DNA of 64,000 bases, taken from the NCBI RefSeq assembly GCF_009936275.1, contig NZ_AP019797.1, positions 1,045,501 to 1,109,500 of the forward strand, given 5' to 3'. A program made the translations under genes and the position numbers. Positions 53,112 to 62,995 of this stretch are shown one piece after another. Every line of letters starts with the position of its first letter. Position 1 is the first letter of the stretch. Below the pieces are notes generated by a model, which was not told the origin of the DNA, ran no database searches, and was given only the letters and a program-made list of their open reading frames with translations. This DNA comes from Rhodothermus marinus (GTDB lineage: Bacteria > Bacteroidota > Rhodothermia > Rhodothermales > Rhodothermaceae).

Positions 53112-56027
53112 CTACGGCAAGAGCGCGTTCAGGTTCAGCGTGGGCGGTCCGATGAGGGCCTCGTAGGCCAGGTCGGCCAGCTGCGCCCGCACGGCCAGGT
53201 GCTTCCGGTTTTCCCGCGTGGGATAGACCCGGTTGGTCAGCAGGATGACGAACAGCTGCTGATCCGGGTCGATCCAGATCGATGTCCCCGTAAAGCCCGT
53301 ATGGCCGAAGCTGCGCGGCCCGAACAGCCGGCCGGCCGAGGAGTAGCCCTCCCGGCTCCGGGTGTCCCAGCCCAGCGCACGCGTGCCGGCCCGCTCCGGA
53401 TCGACCGGCGTGGTGAAAAGGCGGATCGTTTCGGGCTTGAGAAACGGACGTCCGCCGAGGCGCCCTTCGTTGACCAGCATGTAGGCGAAGCGGGCCAGGT
53501 CTTCGGCCGTCGAGAACAGTCCGGCATGTCCGGCCACGCCGCCCAGAATCCAGGCCGTCTCGTCGTGCACCTCGCCCTGAATGAGTCGGTGCCGGAAGAC
53601 CGTGTCGATTTCGGTGGGCACCACGGTCGTATCCGGCCGGCCGACCGGTCGAAAGCCCGTATGCCGCATGCCCAGCGGCCGGAAAATGTGCTCCTCGGCG
53701 TACCGGTCCAACGGCTGGCCCGTGATGCGTTCGATCACCCAGCCCAGCACGATCATGCCCAGATCGCTGTAGCGGGACTGCGTGCCGGGCTCATAGATCA
53801 GCGAGTCGGACAGAATGGCCTGGCGCACCGCCTCGGCCGAAGTAATGCCCATGCGGTGGAAGGGATGAAACGGCGCCAGCCCGGCCGTATGCGACAGGAG
53901 CTGGCGAATCGTCACGCGATCCTTTCCATTTTGCCCGAATTCAGGCAGGTAGCGCACGACCGGCGCGTCCAGGTCCAGCTTGCCGGCCTCATAGAGCTGC
54001 ATGGCGGCCGTCGTGGTAACCACCACCTTGGTGAGCGAGGCCAGATCGAAGACCGAGGACGGGGTGACGCGCTGGTCGGACGTGTACGTGAAATGCCCGT
54101 AGCCCTTGAGCCACACGATGGCCGGACCGCGCCCGATGGCCACGGCCGCACCGGGAAAGGCGCTGTCGGCGATGGCCGCCCGGAGCAGCGAATCGACCCG
54201 GTAGAGCCGCTGCGTGCTCATGCCCACTTCTTCGGGGTAGGCCAGGCGGGGCGCCACCTGCTCAAGCTGAAGGCCATCACCGCGCTGAAAATGCCCCGGA
54301 ATGGTAATGGGCAATCGGCCGGTGAAGGGGGCCTGTCCGAAGATCGCCTGCACGGCGGCCCGCTGGGTGGATTCGCTCCCTCCGTAAGCGGCCAGATAGA
54401 CGGCCGGAGGCCGCTGCAGATCCATGATCAGGTACGGGTTGCCGAAAGCAATCAGCACGACGGGCCGCCCCTGCGCGATGAGCGCGTCCAGAAACGTCCG
54501 CTGGCGTTCAGGCAGGCGGATGCGGCCCGTGCCGGAGCGGACGAACAGATAGGCGGGTACCAGCACCACGTCGGCGCGGGCGGCCGCCTCCAGCGCCGCG
54601 CGGTAGTCGTCCGGGTGGGAGCGCACGTCCAGCAGCCGGGAGGCGATGCGGTCGTCGGGGGCGATTTCTCGCAGCGTCTGCACGAAAAAGCGCCCGGTGG
54701 CGGGGTCGTCGCTGTCGCTGAGGATGATTACCTGTAGTTGACGTGGGGTAGCGGGCACGTCGGGAAGAGGCAACAGGTTGCCCTCGTTGCGCAGCAGCGT
54801 CAGCGAAGCGCGTGCGATCGTCTGGCTGAGCGCTTGGTGCGGTGCAATGCCCACCACATAGGGGATGGCGTTGAGATCGACCAGCCGCTCCCGATGCAGG
54901 CCCAGCCGCTCTTTGGCCAGTAGGATGCGGCGCACCGAGGCTTCGATGCGCGCGCGGGACAGCCGCCCCTGTGCGACGGCCTGCAGGATGGCCGACCGGG
55001 CGGCCTCGACGTCTTCGGAGAGCAGCAGCATGTCGGCTCCGGCCTCCAGCGCGCGCACGGCCGCTTCGCCCACGCCGAAATGCTTCGTCACGCCCTGCAT
55101 CTCCAGCGCGTCGGTGACCACCAGCCCGTCAAATCCCAGTTCCTCGCGCAGCAGGTCGTGGGTGATCCGGCGCGAAAGCGAGGCGGGAAGGTTCGGCGTG
55201 GGATCCAGGCGGGGCAGGGCCAGGTGGCCCGTCATGATGCTCTGCACGCCGGCCTTGATGGCGGCCCGAAACGGCACCAGCTCCAGCGTGTCGAGCCGCT
55301 TCCGGTCGAAGGGCAGCACGGGCAGGTCGCTGTGCGAGTCGATGGACGTGTCGCCGTGGCCGGGGAAGTGTTTGGCCGTGGCGATGGCGCCGGCGTCCTG
55401 CACGCCGCGCACGAAGGCGCGTACCATGGTGGCGACCAGGCGCGGGTCTTCGCCGAAAGCGCGGACGTTGATGATCGGGTTCAGCGGGTTGTTGTTCACG
55501 TCGGCCACCGGCGCGTAGAGCTGGTGCACGCCCAGCGCACGCGCTTCGCGGGCCGTAATGTAGCCGACTGCATAGGCATAGTCCGGGTTGCCGGTGGCCC
55601 CGATGGCCATGGCCCGCGGAAAACTCGTCGTGCGGCTGACGCGCATGGCCACGCCCCATTCGGTGTCCTGAGCGATGAGCAGCGGCAGGCGGCTCCGACG
55701 CTGCAATTCGTTGGCCAGGATGGCCTGGCTGTAGGGATCTCCCTGAAAGAAGATGACGCCGCCCACCTGAAACTGCTCGACCAGCCGCACCAGCTCGCGA
55801 TAGTCCGGATCGTCCACGCTCTGGAAGACACCGCGCGCCCGCACGGCAAAGAGCTGACCGATCTGCTGCGCCAGCGTCAGCGTGCGGAGCTGGGTTTCGG
55901 TCCAGGCGCCCGGACGCGTTCGATCCGGCGGCGCGGGATCGGGTTCGGAGCGATGGGCAAAGGCCAGCAGCGTGGCACTGCAGACGACAAGCAGCAGCGA
56001 CAGCAGGCGCATCGGCATGGAGGACAA
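53112..56027 (-). CDS. GH3 beta-N-acetylglucosaminidase fused to serine hydrolase
   Basis: 971 residues. A signal segment (LLSLLLVVCSATLLAFA) is followed by a NagZ-type GH3 domain (about 45-400). That domain has KHFPGHGDTSIDSH at 219-232, which supplies the His-Asp acid/base of NagZ, and LVVTDALEMQGV with nucleophile Asp306. A GH3 C-terminal domain follows to about 600. From about 615 there is a class C beta-lactamase/DD-peptidase-like domain with the SxxK motif in LASLTKVVVTT, a YSDLG box and HTGFTGTS near the end. Both halves act on peptidoglycan, so it probably trims wall fragments in the periplasm. Single-domain NagZ is cytoplasmic in many bacteria; this one is exported. Confidence 0.92.
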   Translation of the reverse strand: MSSMPMRLLSLLLVVCSATLLAFAHRSEPDPAPPDRTRPGAWTETQLRTLTLAQQIGQLFAVRARGVFQSVDDPDYRELVRLVEQFQVGGVIFFQGDPYSQAILANELQRRSRLPLLIAQDTEWGVAMRVSRTTSFPRAMAIGATGNPDYAYAVGYITAREARALGVHQLYAPVADVNNNPLNPIINVRAFGEDPRLVATMVRAFVRGVQDAGAIATAKHFPGHGDTSIDSHSDLPVLPFDRKRLDTLELVPFRAAIKAGVQSIMTGHLALPRLDPTPNLPASLSRRITHDLLREELGFDGLVVTDALEMQGVTKHFGVGEAAVRALEAGADMLLLSEDVEAARSAILQAVAQGRLSRARIEASVRRILLAKERLGLHRERLVDLNAIPYVVGIAPHQALSQTIARASLTLLRNEGNLLPLPDVPATPRQLQVIILSDSDDPATGRFFVQTLREIAPDDRIASRLLDVRSHPDDYRAALEAAARADVVLVPAYLFVRSGTGRIRLPERQRTFLDALIAQGRPVVLIAFGNPYLIMDLQRPPAVYLAAYGGSESTQRAAVQAIFGQAPFTGRLPITIPGHFQRGDGLQLEQVAPRLAYPEEVGMSTQRLYRVDSLLRAAIADSAFPGAAVAIGRGPAIVWLKGYGHFTYTSDQRVTPSSVFDLASLTKVVVTTTAAMQLYEAGKLDLDAPVVRYLPEFGQNGKDRVTIRQLLSHTAGLAPFHPFHRMGITSAEAVRQAILSDSLIYEPGTQSRYSDLGMIVLGWVIERITGQPLDRYAEEHIFRPLGMRHTGFRPVGRPDTTVVPTEIDTVFRHRLIQGEVHDETAWILGGVAGHAGLFSTAEDLARFAYMLVNEGRLGGRPFLKPETIRLFTTPVDPERAGTRALGWDTRSREGYSSAGRLFGPRSFGHTGFTGTSIWIDPDQQLFVILLTNRVYPTRENRKHLAVRAQLADLAYEALIGPPTLNLNALLP

Positions 56028-56082
56028 CGCGGTTTGCAGGAAAGCCTGCCGGAGTTTACGAAATCGCCGCCTTTCGTGCCGC

Positions 56083-57744
56083 TCAGTTGAACAGGTTTTT
56101 CATTTCACTGTCCAGCTCCTCGAAAGAGCGTTCCGGTCCCCGGATGGCCCGGTAGAACGTCTCGTCGTAGGAACGGGTCTGAACCACGACGGGCATGGGC
56201 ACGGCATGACCCAGAATGAGTGCCTGCTGTTTCGAATCGAGCGAGGCCAGCACCTGGCGCAGTGCGCCCGCGTCGCGCGTGCCCACCAGCGCTGCCGTGA
56301 TGTCCTTGTCGTCGTTGAGCTGGGCAATGATGCGCGTGCCGATCTGACTGAGCACCTCTTCGTCGATGGCGCTGGGCCGCTGATCCACCACCAGCAGCGA
56401 CACGAAATACTTGCGCATTTCGCGGGCAATCTTCCCGAAAGGCGTCTCGCGGGCGATGCCCGGCATCAGGAATTTGTGCGCTTCCTCGATCGTGATCATG
56501 AGCTGGCGCGGGCGGTCGGCCGGATCCTGGGTCTGCAGGTAGCGCGCCGTCATGTCTTCGTAGGCGGCCCGGACGCGCCGCGTGATCACGTTCGCCACCA
56601 GCAGATAGACGCGCAGGTCGTCGTAACGGCCGAACTCAAGGATGACCGACTTGCCGTTGCTCAGCGCTTCAAGCAGATCGTCCAGCACGTCCCGCTTGCC
56701 CGTCGACGGTTCCGTCTTGAAAAAGTCGTAGCGCTCGAAAGTGGCCAGTTTGCGTCGCAGTGCCCCCAGCGAGGCCGGATGGGCACCGACTGTCTCGGCC
56801 AGTTCGTTCAGTTCGGATTCTGAGGTCTGCAACAGCGTGAGCAGCCAGTTGCGACCGAATTTGCGCTGAAGCAGGTAGCTGCTCTCGGCCGCCGTCTCGT
56901 TCAGGTTCAGCGTATCCTGCAGCGGCAGGATGTCTTCGGGCTCGATCTGATCGGCGTACAGGTAGACGGCGCAGTCGGGATCGCGGCCGGTGCGCTCGCG
57001 CGTGCCGTTCGGGTCCAGCGAGAAGACCTGCACGCGGTGGGGGAACAGTTCGCGCAGGCCCTTGACGAACGTGCTGCCGTCTTCCTTGCGGGCGTTGTAG
57101 CCGTACTCCGAGTGCATGTCGAACACGAGGTTGACGGCCCGGCCCGTCTTGATCGTGCCGCACAGGAGCAGGCGGGTCAGGAAGGTTTTGCCTGTGCCCG
57201 TCTTGCCGAAGACGGCATTGGAGCGTTCCACGAACCGCTCCAGGTCGATGCAGACGGGAATCCCCGGCATGCCCAGCGGCTCGCCGATCTGGAAGTAGCG
57301 GTTGCCGCCGTCGTTGGCCTCGTGTCCGAAGATGCGGGCCACGTCCTCGGCGGTAGCGCGAGCGACCGGCGCGAAGTGGCTGGGCACCGTCTTGACGGGC
57401 AGGATCTCGGCCAGCTCCTGCAGCCCGTCGTTGCGCATCATCAGCATGGGTTTGAGCGTGACGGTAGCGTAGGTGCCCGAGCCCTTCAGGATCTGGCGGA
57501 GCAGCCCGTCGCCAGCCGGCGGGGGATTGAGCAGAATGTTTTCGTTGGCGGCGTCGATGCGCACGTCCGTGATCATCGAGAAGAAATCGTACTTCTCGCC
57601 CTGAATGACCACGAACGTGCCCGCCACGACGTCTTCGATCGATTCGCCGGCGTCGAGCTTCATCTCGACGCCTTTCGTCAGCGATCCGTGCGTGATGACG
57701 CCCAGCCGGTCAGGGCGTTCATTCGGTCGGCGAAGCGGCTCCAT
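56083..57744 (-). CDS. HerA-like DNA-translocating ATPase
   Basis: 553 residues. The N-terminal beta-barrel (LGVITHGSLTKGVEMKLDAG and VAGTFVVIQG) matches the HAS domain of HerA/DUF87 ATPases. Walker A is FGKTGTGKT at 179-187, followed by LVFDMHSEYGYNA. Walker B is LMITIEEAHKF near 420, and an Arg-finger-like region DQRPSAIDEEVLSQIGTRI follows. HerA forms hexamers that move DNA, usually with the nuclease NurA for end resection. No NurA is encoded within the window. It overlaps the small membrane protein upstream by 26 bp and precedes the GH3 fusion. Confidence 0.9.
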   Translation of the reverse strand: MEPLRRPNERPDRLGVITHGSLTKGVEMKLDAGESIEDVVAGTFVVIQGEKYDFFSMITDVRIDAANENILLNPPPAGDGLLRQILKGSGTYATVTLKPMLMMRNDGLQELAEILPVKTVPSHFAPVARATAEDVARIFGHEANDGGNRYFQIGEPLGMPGIPVCIDLERFVERSNAVFGKTGTGKTFLTRLLLCGTIKTGRAVNLVFDMHSEYGYNARKEDGSTFVKGLRELFPHRVQVFSLDPNGTRERTGRDPDCAVYLYADQIEPEDILPLQDTLNLNETAAESSYLLQRKFGRNWLLTLLQTSESELNELAETVGAHPASLGALRRKLATFERYDFFKTEPSTGKRDVLDDLLEALSNGKSVILEFGRYDDLRVYLLVANVITRRVRAAYEDMTARYLQTQDPADRPRQLMITIEEAHKFLMPGIARETPFGKIAREMRKYFVSLLVVDQRPSAIDEEVLSQIGTRIIAQLNDDKDITAALVGTRDAGALRQVLASLDSKQQALILGHAVPMPVVVQTRSYDETFYRAIRGPERSFEELDSEMKNLFN

Positions 57745-58003
57745 GGGGTTCCGGAGTGGGTTGAGAGGCTTCAGGCTGTCGCTGCAGCCATTCCAGCGCT
57801 TTTTCCGTGACCAGACCTACGGTGACGGCCACGATCACGTCGAGCAGGAGCCCGGGCAGGATGCGCCGAATGAACAGCCGCGCGGCGCGTGGCAATAGCA
57901 GCACGGCCAGCGCGCCGCTGACGAAGCCGCCCACCCAGCGCAGCAGGCTCCACTGCAGCTCGGCGCGGGGATCATACGCGGATTCAGGATGCCGGTTGTT
58001 CAT
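57719..58003 (-). CDS. Small membrane protein, hypothetical
   Basis: 94 residues from the ATG at 58003. Hydrophobic stretches (LLRWVGGFVSGALAVLLLP and ILPGLLLDVIVAVTVGLV) give two membrane helices joined by an arginine-rich loop. The C-terminus is Pro- and Glu-rich. No known family seen. Overlap with the HerA gene start (26 bp) suggests co-translation; a membrane partner for the ATPase is possible but unproven. Confidence 0.65.
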   Translation of the reverse strand: MNNRHPESAYDPRAELQWSLLRWVGGFVSGALAVLLLPRAARLFIRRILPGLLLDVIVAVTVGLVTEKALEWLQRQPEASQPTPEPHGAASPTE

Positions 58004-58050
58004 GGCTCCATGCGCTCTGGTTGACAGGTTCGCCTGTGGGAGTGACAACG

Positions 58051-59139
58051 TTATGTCACGGCTTCCGAAGCGGCCTGTTCGCGCACGGCCAGCTGGCCAC
58101 AGGCCGCGTTGATGTCCTGACCCCGACTCCGACGCACGGTGACCGTGACACCACGATCCACCAGCACGCGAATGAAAGCCTGCAGGCGCTCCTCGGAGGG
58201 CCGGTGGAAGGGCAGGCCCTCGACCGGGTTGTAGAGGATCAGGTTGACCTTGCCGGGCGCCTGTTCGGTGATGTCGGCCAGGCGGTGGGCATCTTCGGGC
58301 CGGTCGTTGAAGCCCTCGAACAGGCAGTACTCGTAGGTGATCGTCTGGCCGGTACGTGCCTCGAAATAGCGGATGGCGTCGATCAGGTCGTCGAGGTCGG
58401 TCTGTTCGTTGCGGTTGACCGGCATGATGGCCGAGCGCTGGGCGTTGGTGGGGGCGTGCAGCGAGACGGCCAGGCGGAAGCGCACGCCGTCCTCGGCCAG
58501 TTGCCGGATGCGGCGGGCCAGGCCGACCGTGGAGACCGTGATTCGACGGGGCGAAAGCCCGAGGCCGTCCCGGTCGGTCAGCAGCGCCACGCTTCGGAGT
58601 ACGGCGTCGTAGTTCAGAAGCGGCTCGCCCATGCCCATGTAAACGACGTTCGTGATGCGCCGCCCGAAGCGCTCCTCGGCCAGCCGGTTGAGTTGCCAGA
58701 CCTGATCGTAGATTTCGCCGGCCGTCAGGTTCTGCTGAAAGCCCATGAGTCCGGTGGCGCAGAAGGCGCAGCCCATGGCGCAGCCCACCTGGCTGGAGAC
58801 GCACACGGTCAGGCGCCGGACCCGGCCTGTTTCTTCGTCGAAATCGGGAATCAGCACCGACTCGATGTGGCGTCCCGACGGCAGGCGGAAGAGCACTTTG
58901 ACGGTCTGGTCGCCGGCCGTGAGCTGGCGCACCGGCTCCAGACGCGTGATGCGGGCGCGTCGGGCCAGTTCGGCACGAAAGGCACGGGGCAGGTCCGTCA
59001 TCTGCTCGACGGACGTGGCGCCCTTGCCGTAGATCCATTTGAAAAGCTGACGGCCCCGGTAGCGCGGCTCGCCCATTTCCTCGGCCAGCCGCTCCAGCTC
59101 TTCGCGATTCAGCGTCCGCAGGTCTATGGGCGTGCGCAC
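58051..59139 (-). CDS. rlmN: 23S rRNA (adenine-C2) methyltransferase RlmN
   Basis: About 362 residues from the GTG at 59139 (MRTPIDLRTLNREEL); the frame is open to a TTG at 59208, but residues before RTPIDL look non-native. The radical-SAM motif is GCAMGCAFCATGLMG (Cys-X3-Cys-X2-Cys). The Cys of RLTVCVSSQ and the C-terminal Cys of DINAACGQLAV match the two catalytic cysteines. It methylates A2503 of 23S rRNA (and tRNA A37 in some bacteria). First gene of the minus-strand run. No RBS is clear, so the start is uncertain. Confidence 0.93.
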   Translation of the reverse strand: MRTPIDLRTLNREELERLAEEMGEPRYRGRQLFKWIYGKGATSVEQMTDLPRAFRAELARRARITRLEPVRQLTAGDQTVKVLFRLPSGRHIESVLIPDFDEETGRVRRLTVCVSSQVGCAMGCAFCATGLMGFQQNLTAGEIYDQVWQLNRLAEERFGRRITNVVYMGMGEPLLNYDAVLRSVALLTDRDGLGLSPRRITVSTVGLARRIRQLAEDGVRFRLAVSLHAPTNAQRSAIMPVNRNEQTDLDDLIDAIRYFEARTGQTITYEYCLFEGFNDRPEDAHRLADITEQAPGKVNLILYNPVEGLPFHRPSEERLQAFIRVLVDRGVTVTVRRSRGQDINAACGQLAVREQAASEAVT

Positions 59140-59321
59140 GGTCAAGCAGAAGCGTTGATGTTTCAATATGCTTCCAACGCAGGGCCGCTGGAAGGGTTCG
59201 AGTGTCAAGGGGGGCAGATAGGCGACCTCTTTGCGCTGTTTTTCACATTGTGGAATCGGTTCCGGTCTGGAACCCCCTCAGAGGGGGTCCGTAGAACGGC
59301 CCCAACAAGGATGTTCTTACC

Positions 59322-59448
59322 AGCTCATCCAGAAGGGTGGAGGGACCAGGCCCTGTGAAGCCCTGGCAACCGCCCCGTTGATCGTCGGGAGACGACGTGG
59401 GGAAAGGTGCCAATTCCTGCCTCGCACGACCGCGAGGGGAGATGAGCT
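59322..59448 (+). promoter_or_regulatory. SAM-I (S-box) riboswitch
   Basis: The outer helix P1 is AGCTCATC/GATGAGCT. The core has GGGTGGAGGGACCAGGCCC, TGTGAAGCCCTGGCAACC and GGTGCCAATTCCTGCC, the conserved S-box positions in the right order. It binds S-adenosylmethionine and turns off the downstream methionine genes. Placed directly upstream of a terminator and metY. Confidence 0.96.
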
Positions 59449-59475
59449 GTTCAAGGCGATGCCATGAACAGTGTA

Positions 59476-59511
59476 CCTCTTCCGCGGATCGGCGTGCGGG
59501 AGAGGTTTTTT
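59476..59511 (+). terminator. Riboswitch expression-platform terminator
   Basis: Ten-base stem CCTCTTCCGC/GCGGGAGAGG (one T-G pair), 10-base loop, six T residues, 28 bases after P1. An intrinsic terminator fits SAM-dependent attenuation. Confidence 0.88.
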
Positions 59512-59513
59512 AA

Positions 59514-60944
<1,431 letters not shown>

Positions 60945-60966
60945 AATCGAAACCTCGAAGCCGCCC

Positions 60967-62043
60967 ATGACGCAGACGTTCGTGCTGCCTGAATTCGAGC
61001 TCGAAAGCGGCGTGGTGCTGCGCCAGGTGCAGGTGGCCTATCGGACCTGGGGCCGCCTGAACCCGGAAGGCACCAACGCGCTGGTGGTCTGCCACGCGCT
61101 GACCGGGAGCGCGGACGTCGACCAGTGGTGGGGCGATCTACTGGGGCCTGGCCGGGCGTTCGACACGGACCGCTTCTTCGTGGTGTGTGCCAACGTGCTG
61201 GGCTCGCCCTACGGCACCACCTCGCCGCTGACGATCAACCCCGACACCGGCCGTCCCTACGGACCGGAGTTCCCGCTGGTCACCATCCGCGATACGGTCA
61301 ACCTGCACCGCCGACTGCTGGAGCACCTGGGCGTGCGCCAGGTGGCCGTCGCGGTGGGTGGGTCGATGGGCGGCATGCAGGTGCTGGAGTGGGCCTTCCA
61401 GGGCGATTTCGTGCGGGCGATCATCCCGATTGCCGTGGGCGGACGCCATTCGGCCTGGTGCATTGGCTGGAGCGAGGCGCAGCGCCAGGCCATCTACGCC
61501 GATCCGCGCTGGCGCGGCGGCTACTACGACCCCGACGATCCGCCGGTACACGGACTGGCCATCGCCCGCATGATCGCCATGATTTCGTATCGTTCTTACC
61601 AGTCCTTCGAGGCCCGCTTCGGCCGCCGGCGTATGCTCCGGGGTGAGGAGGAGCTCTTCGCCGTGGAAAGCTACCTGCACTACCAGGGCGAAAAACTGGT
61701 GCGCCGTTTCGATGCGAATTGCTACGTGCGTCTGACGCAGAAGATGGACGCGCACGACGTGTCGCGGGGACGGGGGCCGTATCCGGAGGTGCTGGCCGAG
61801 GTGCGCCAGCCCGCCCTGGTGGTCGGGATCGACTCGGACGTACTCTACCCGCTGGCCGAGCAGGAAGAACTGGCCACGCATCTGCCCAACGCCTCGCTGT
61901 ACGTGCTGCACTCGCCCCACGGGCACGATGCGTTCCTGATCGAAACGCAAACCCTTAACGAAGTCCTACGCGAATGGATCTCCGCGAACGTTCCGGTGCA
62001 GGCGGCGCCGAGCCCCTGGCCCTCCAGCGAGACCGCCGCCTGA
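60967..62043 (+). CDS. metX: Homoserine O-acetyltransferase
   Basis: 358 residues from the ATG at 60967. Alpha/beta hydrolase fold with the nucleophile Ser133 in VGGSMGGMQVLEW, the oxyanion and substrate loop CHALTGSAD, and the late Asp and His in GIDSDVLYP and SPHGHDAFL. VCANVLGSPYGTTSP is typical for MetX. It acetylates homoserine with acetyl-CoA and supplies MetY. Whether succinyl-CoA is used instead cannot be ruled out from sequence. The next gene starts inside its 3' end. Confidence 0.94.
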   Translation: MTQTFVLPEFELESGVVLRQVQVAYRTWGRLNPEGTNALVVCHALTGSADVDQWWGDLLGPGRAFDTDRFFVVCANVLGSPYGTTSPLTINPDTGRPYGPEFPLVTIRDTVNLHRRLLEHLGVRQVAVAVGGSMGGMQVLEWAFQGDFVRAIIPIAVGGRHSAWCIGWSEAQRQAIYADPRWRGGYYDPDDPPVHGLAIARMIAMISYRSYQSFEARFGRRRMLRGEEELFAVESYLHYQGEKLVRRFDANCYVRLTQKMDAHDVSRGRGPYPEVLAEVRQPALVVGIDSDVLYPLAEQEELATHLPNASLYVLHSPHGHDAFLIETQTLNEVLREWISANVPVQAAPSPWPSSETAA

Positions 62044-62957
62044 AAGTGCTCAAGTTTGGCGGTACGTCGGTCGGCTCGGCCGAACTGGTGGCCCGCGTGG
62101 CCGATCTGATCGTCGAGGCGACCACGACCCATCGCGTCGTGGTCGTGGTGTCGGCCGCGGCCGGGGTTACGAACGAACTGGTGGCCGCCTGGGACGCGCT
62201 GCAGCAGGGCACGCTGGACATGCCGGCCCTGCTGGCGCGGCTGCGTCAGCGTCATCGGGCGCTGGCCCAGGTGCTGTCCGAACATGTCGCGCTGCGGCGT
62301 AGCTATCTGGCCACGCTCGAAGAGACGCTGGTGCGGCTGGCCCGTCTGCTGGAAGTCGCCCGGCACGATCGGGATTCCGCCTGGCGCGACGAGGTGCTGG
62401 CCGTCGGCGAACGCCTGATGGCCCCGCTGCTGGCGGCCGTACTGCGAGCGCGGGGCGTAGCCGCCTTTGCGCAGGATGCTATCGCGCTGATCTGCACCGA
62501 CGCGCAGTATGGCGAGGCCAACGTGGACCTGGAGGCCACGCGCGAGCGGGTGCAACGCTGGTTTGCCCGGATCGGCCGCCAGACGGTGCCCGTCGTAACC
62601 GGCTTCATCGGCGCTACGCCGGACGGCCGCACCACCACGCTGGGGCGTGGGGGCAGCGACTACTCGGCCGCGTTGCTGGCCGCCCTGCTCGGTGCCGAGG
62701 TGCTGGAGCGCTGGACCGACGTGGACGGCCTCTACACCGAGGATCCGCGCAAAAGCCCGGACGCCCGGCGCTACCAGACGCTGGTGCTCGAAGAGGCCTG
62801 GGCCTGGAATCATGCGGGCAAGCTGGGCATGCACCGCAAAGCACTCGATCCGCTGGTGGCCGCCGGCATTCCGGTGCACATTCGCTCCACAATGGCACCC
62901 GAGCGGCCGGGTACCTGGCTGCTTCCGGCCGATGCTCCCCAGTCGCTGACAGGTTGA
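61974..62957 (+). CDS. Aspartate kinase without ACT domains
   Basis: 327 residues from the ATG at 61974, which overlaps metX by 70 bp; a GTG at 62046 would give a 303-residue form starting at LKFGGTS and is a fair alternative. The kinase domain is complete: VLKFGGTSVGSAE, VVVVSAAAGVTNEL, AVGERLMAPLLAAVL, TTTLGRGGSDYSAALLAA and WTDVDGLYTEDPR. It stops at the end of this domain (IRSTMAPERPGTWL), so the two regulatory ACT domains of ordinary aspartate kinases (400-460 residues) are missing. It makes aspartyl phosphate for Asd next door and should be insensitive to lysine or threonine feedback. Confidence 0.9.
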   Translation: MDLRERSGAGGAEPLALQRDRRLKVLKFGGTSVGSAELVARVADLIVEATTTHRVVVVVSAAAGVTNELVAAWDALQQGTLDMPALLARLRQRHRALAQVLSEHVALRRSYLATLEETLVRLARLLEVARHDRDSAWRDEVLAVGERLMAPLLAAVLRARGVAAFAQDAIALICTDAQYGEANVDLEATRERVQRWFARIGRQTVPVVTGFIGATPDGRTTTLGRGGSDYSAALLAALLGAEVLERWTDVDGLYTEDPRKSPDARRYQTLVLEEAWAWNHAGKLGMHRKALDPLVAAGIPVHIRSTMAPERPGTWLLPADAPQSLTG

Positions 62958-62995
62958 AAATAACTTTTCGGAAAACAAAACCCTGAGCAAAAAAG

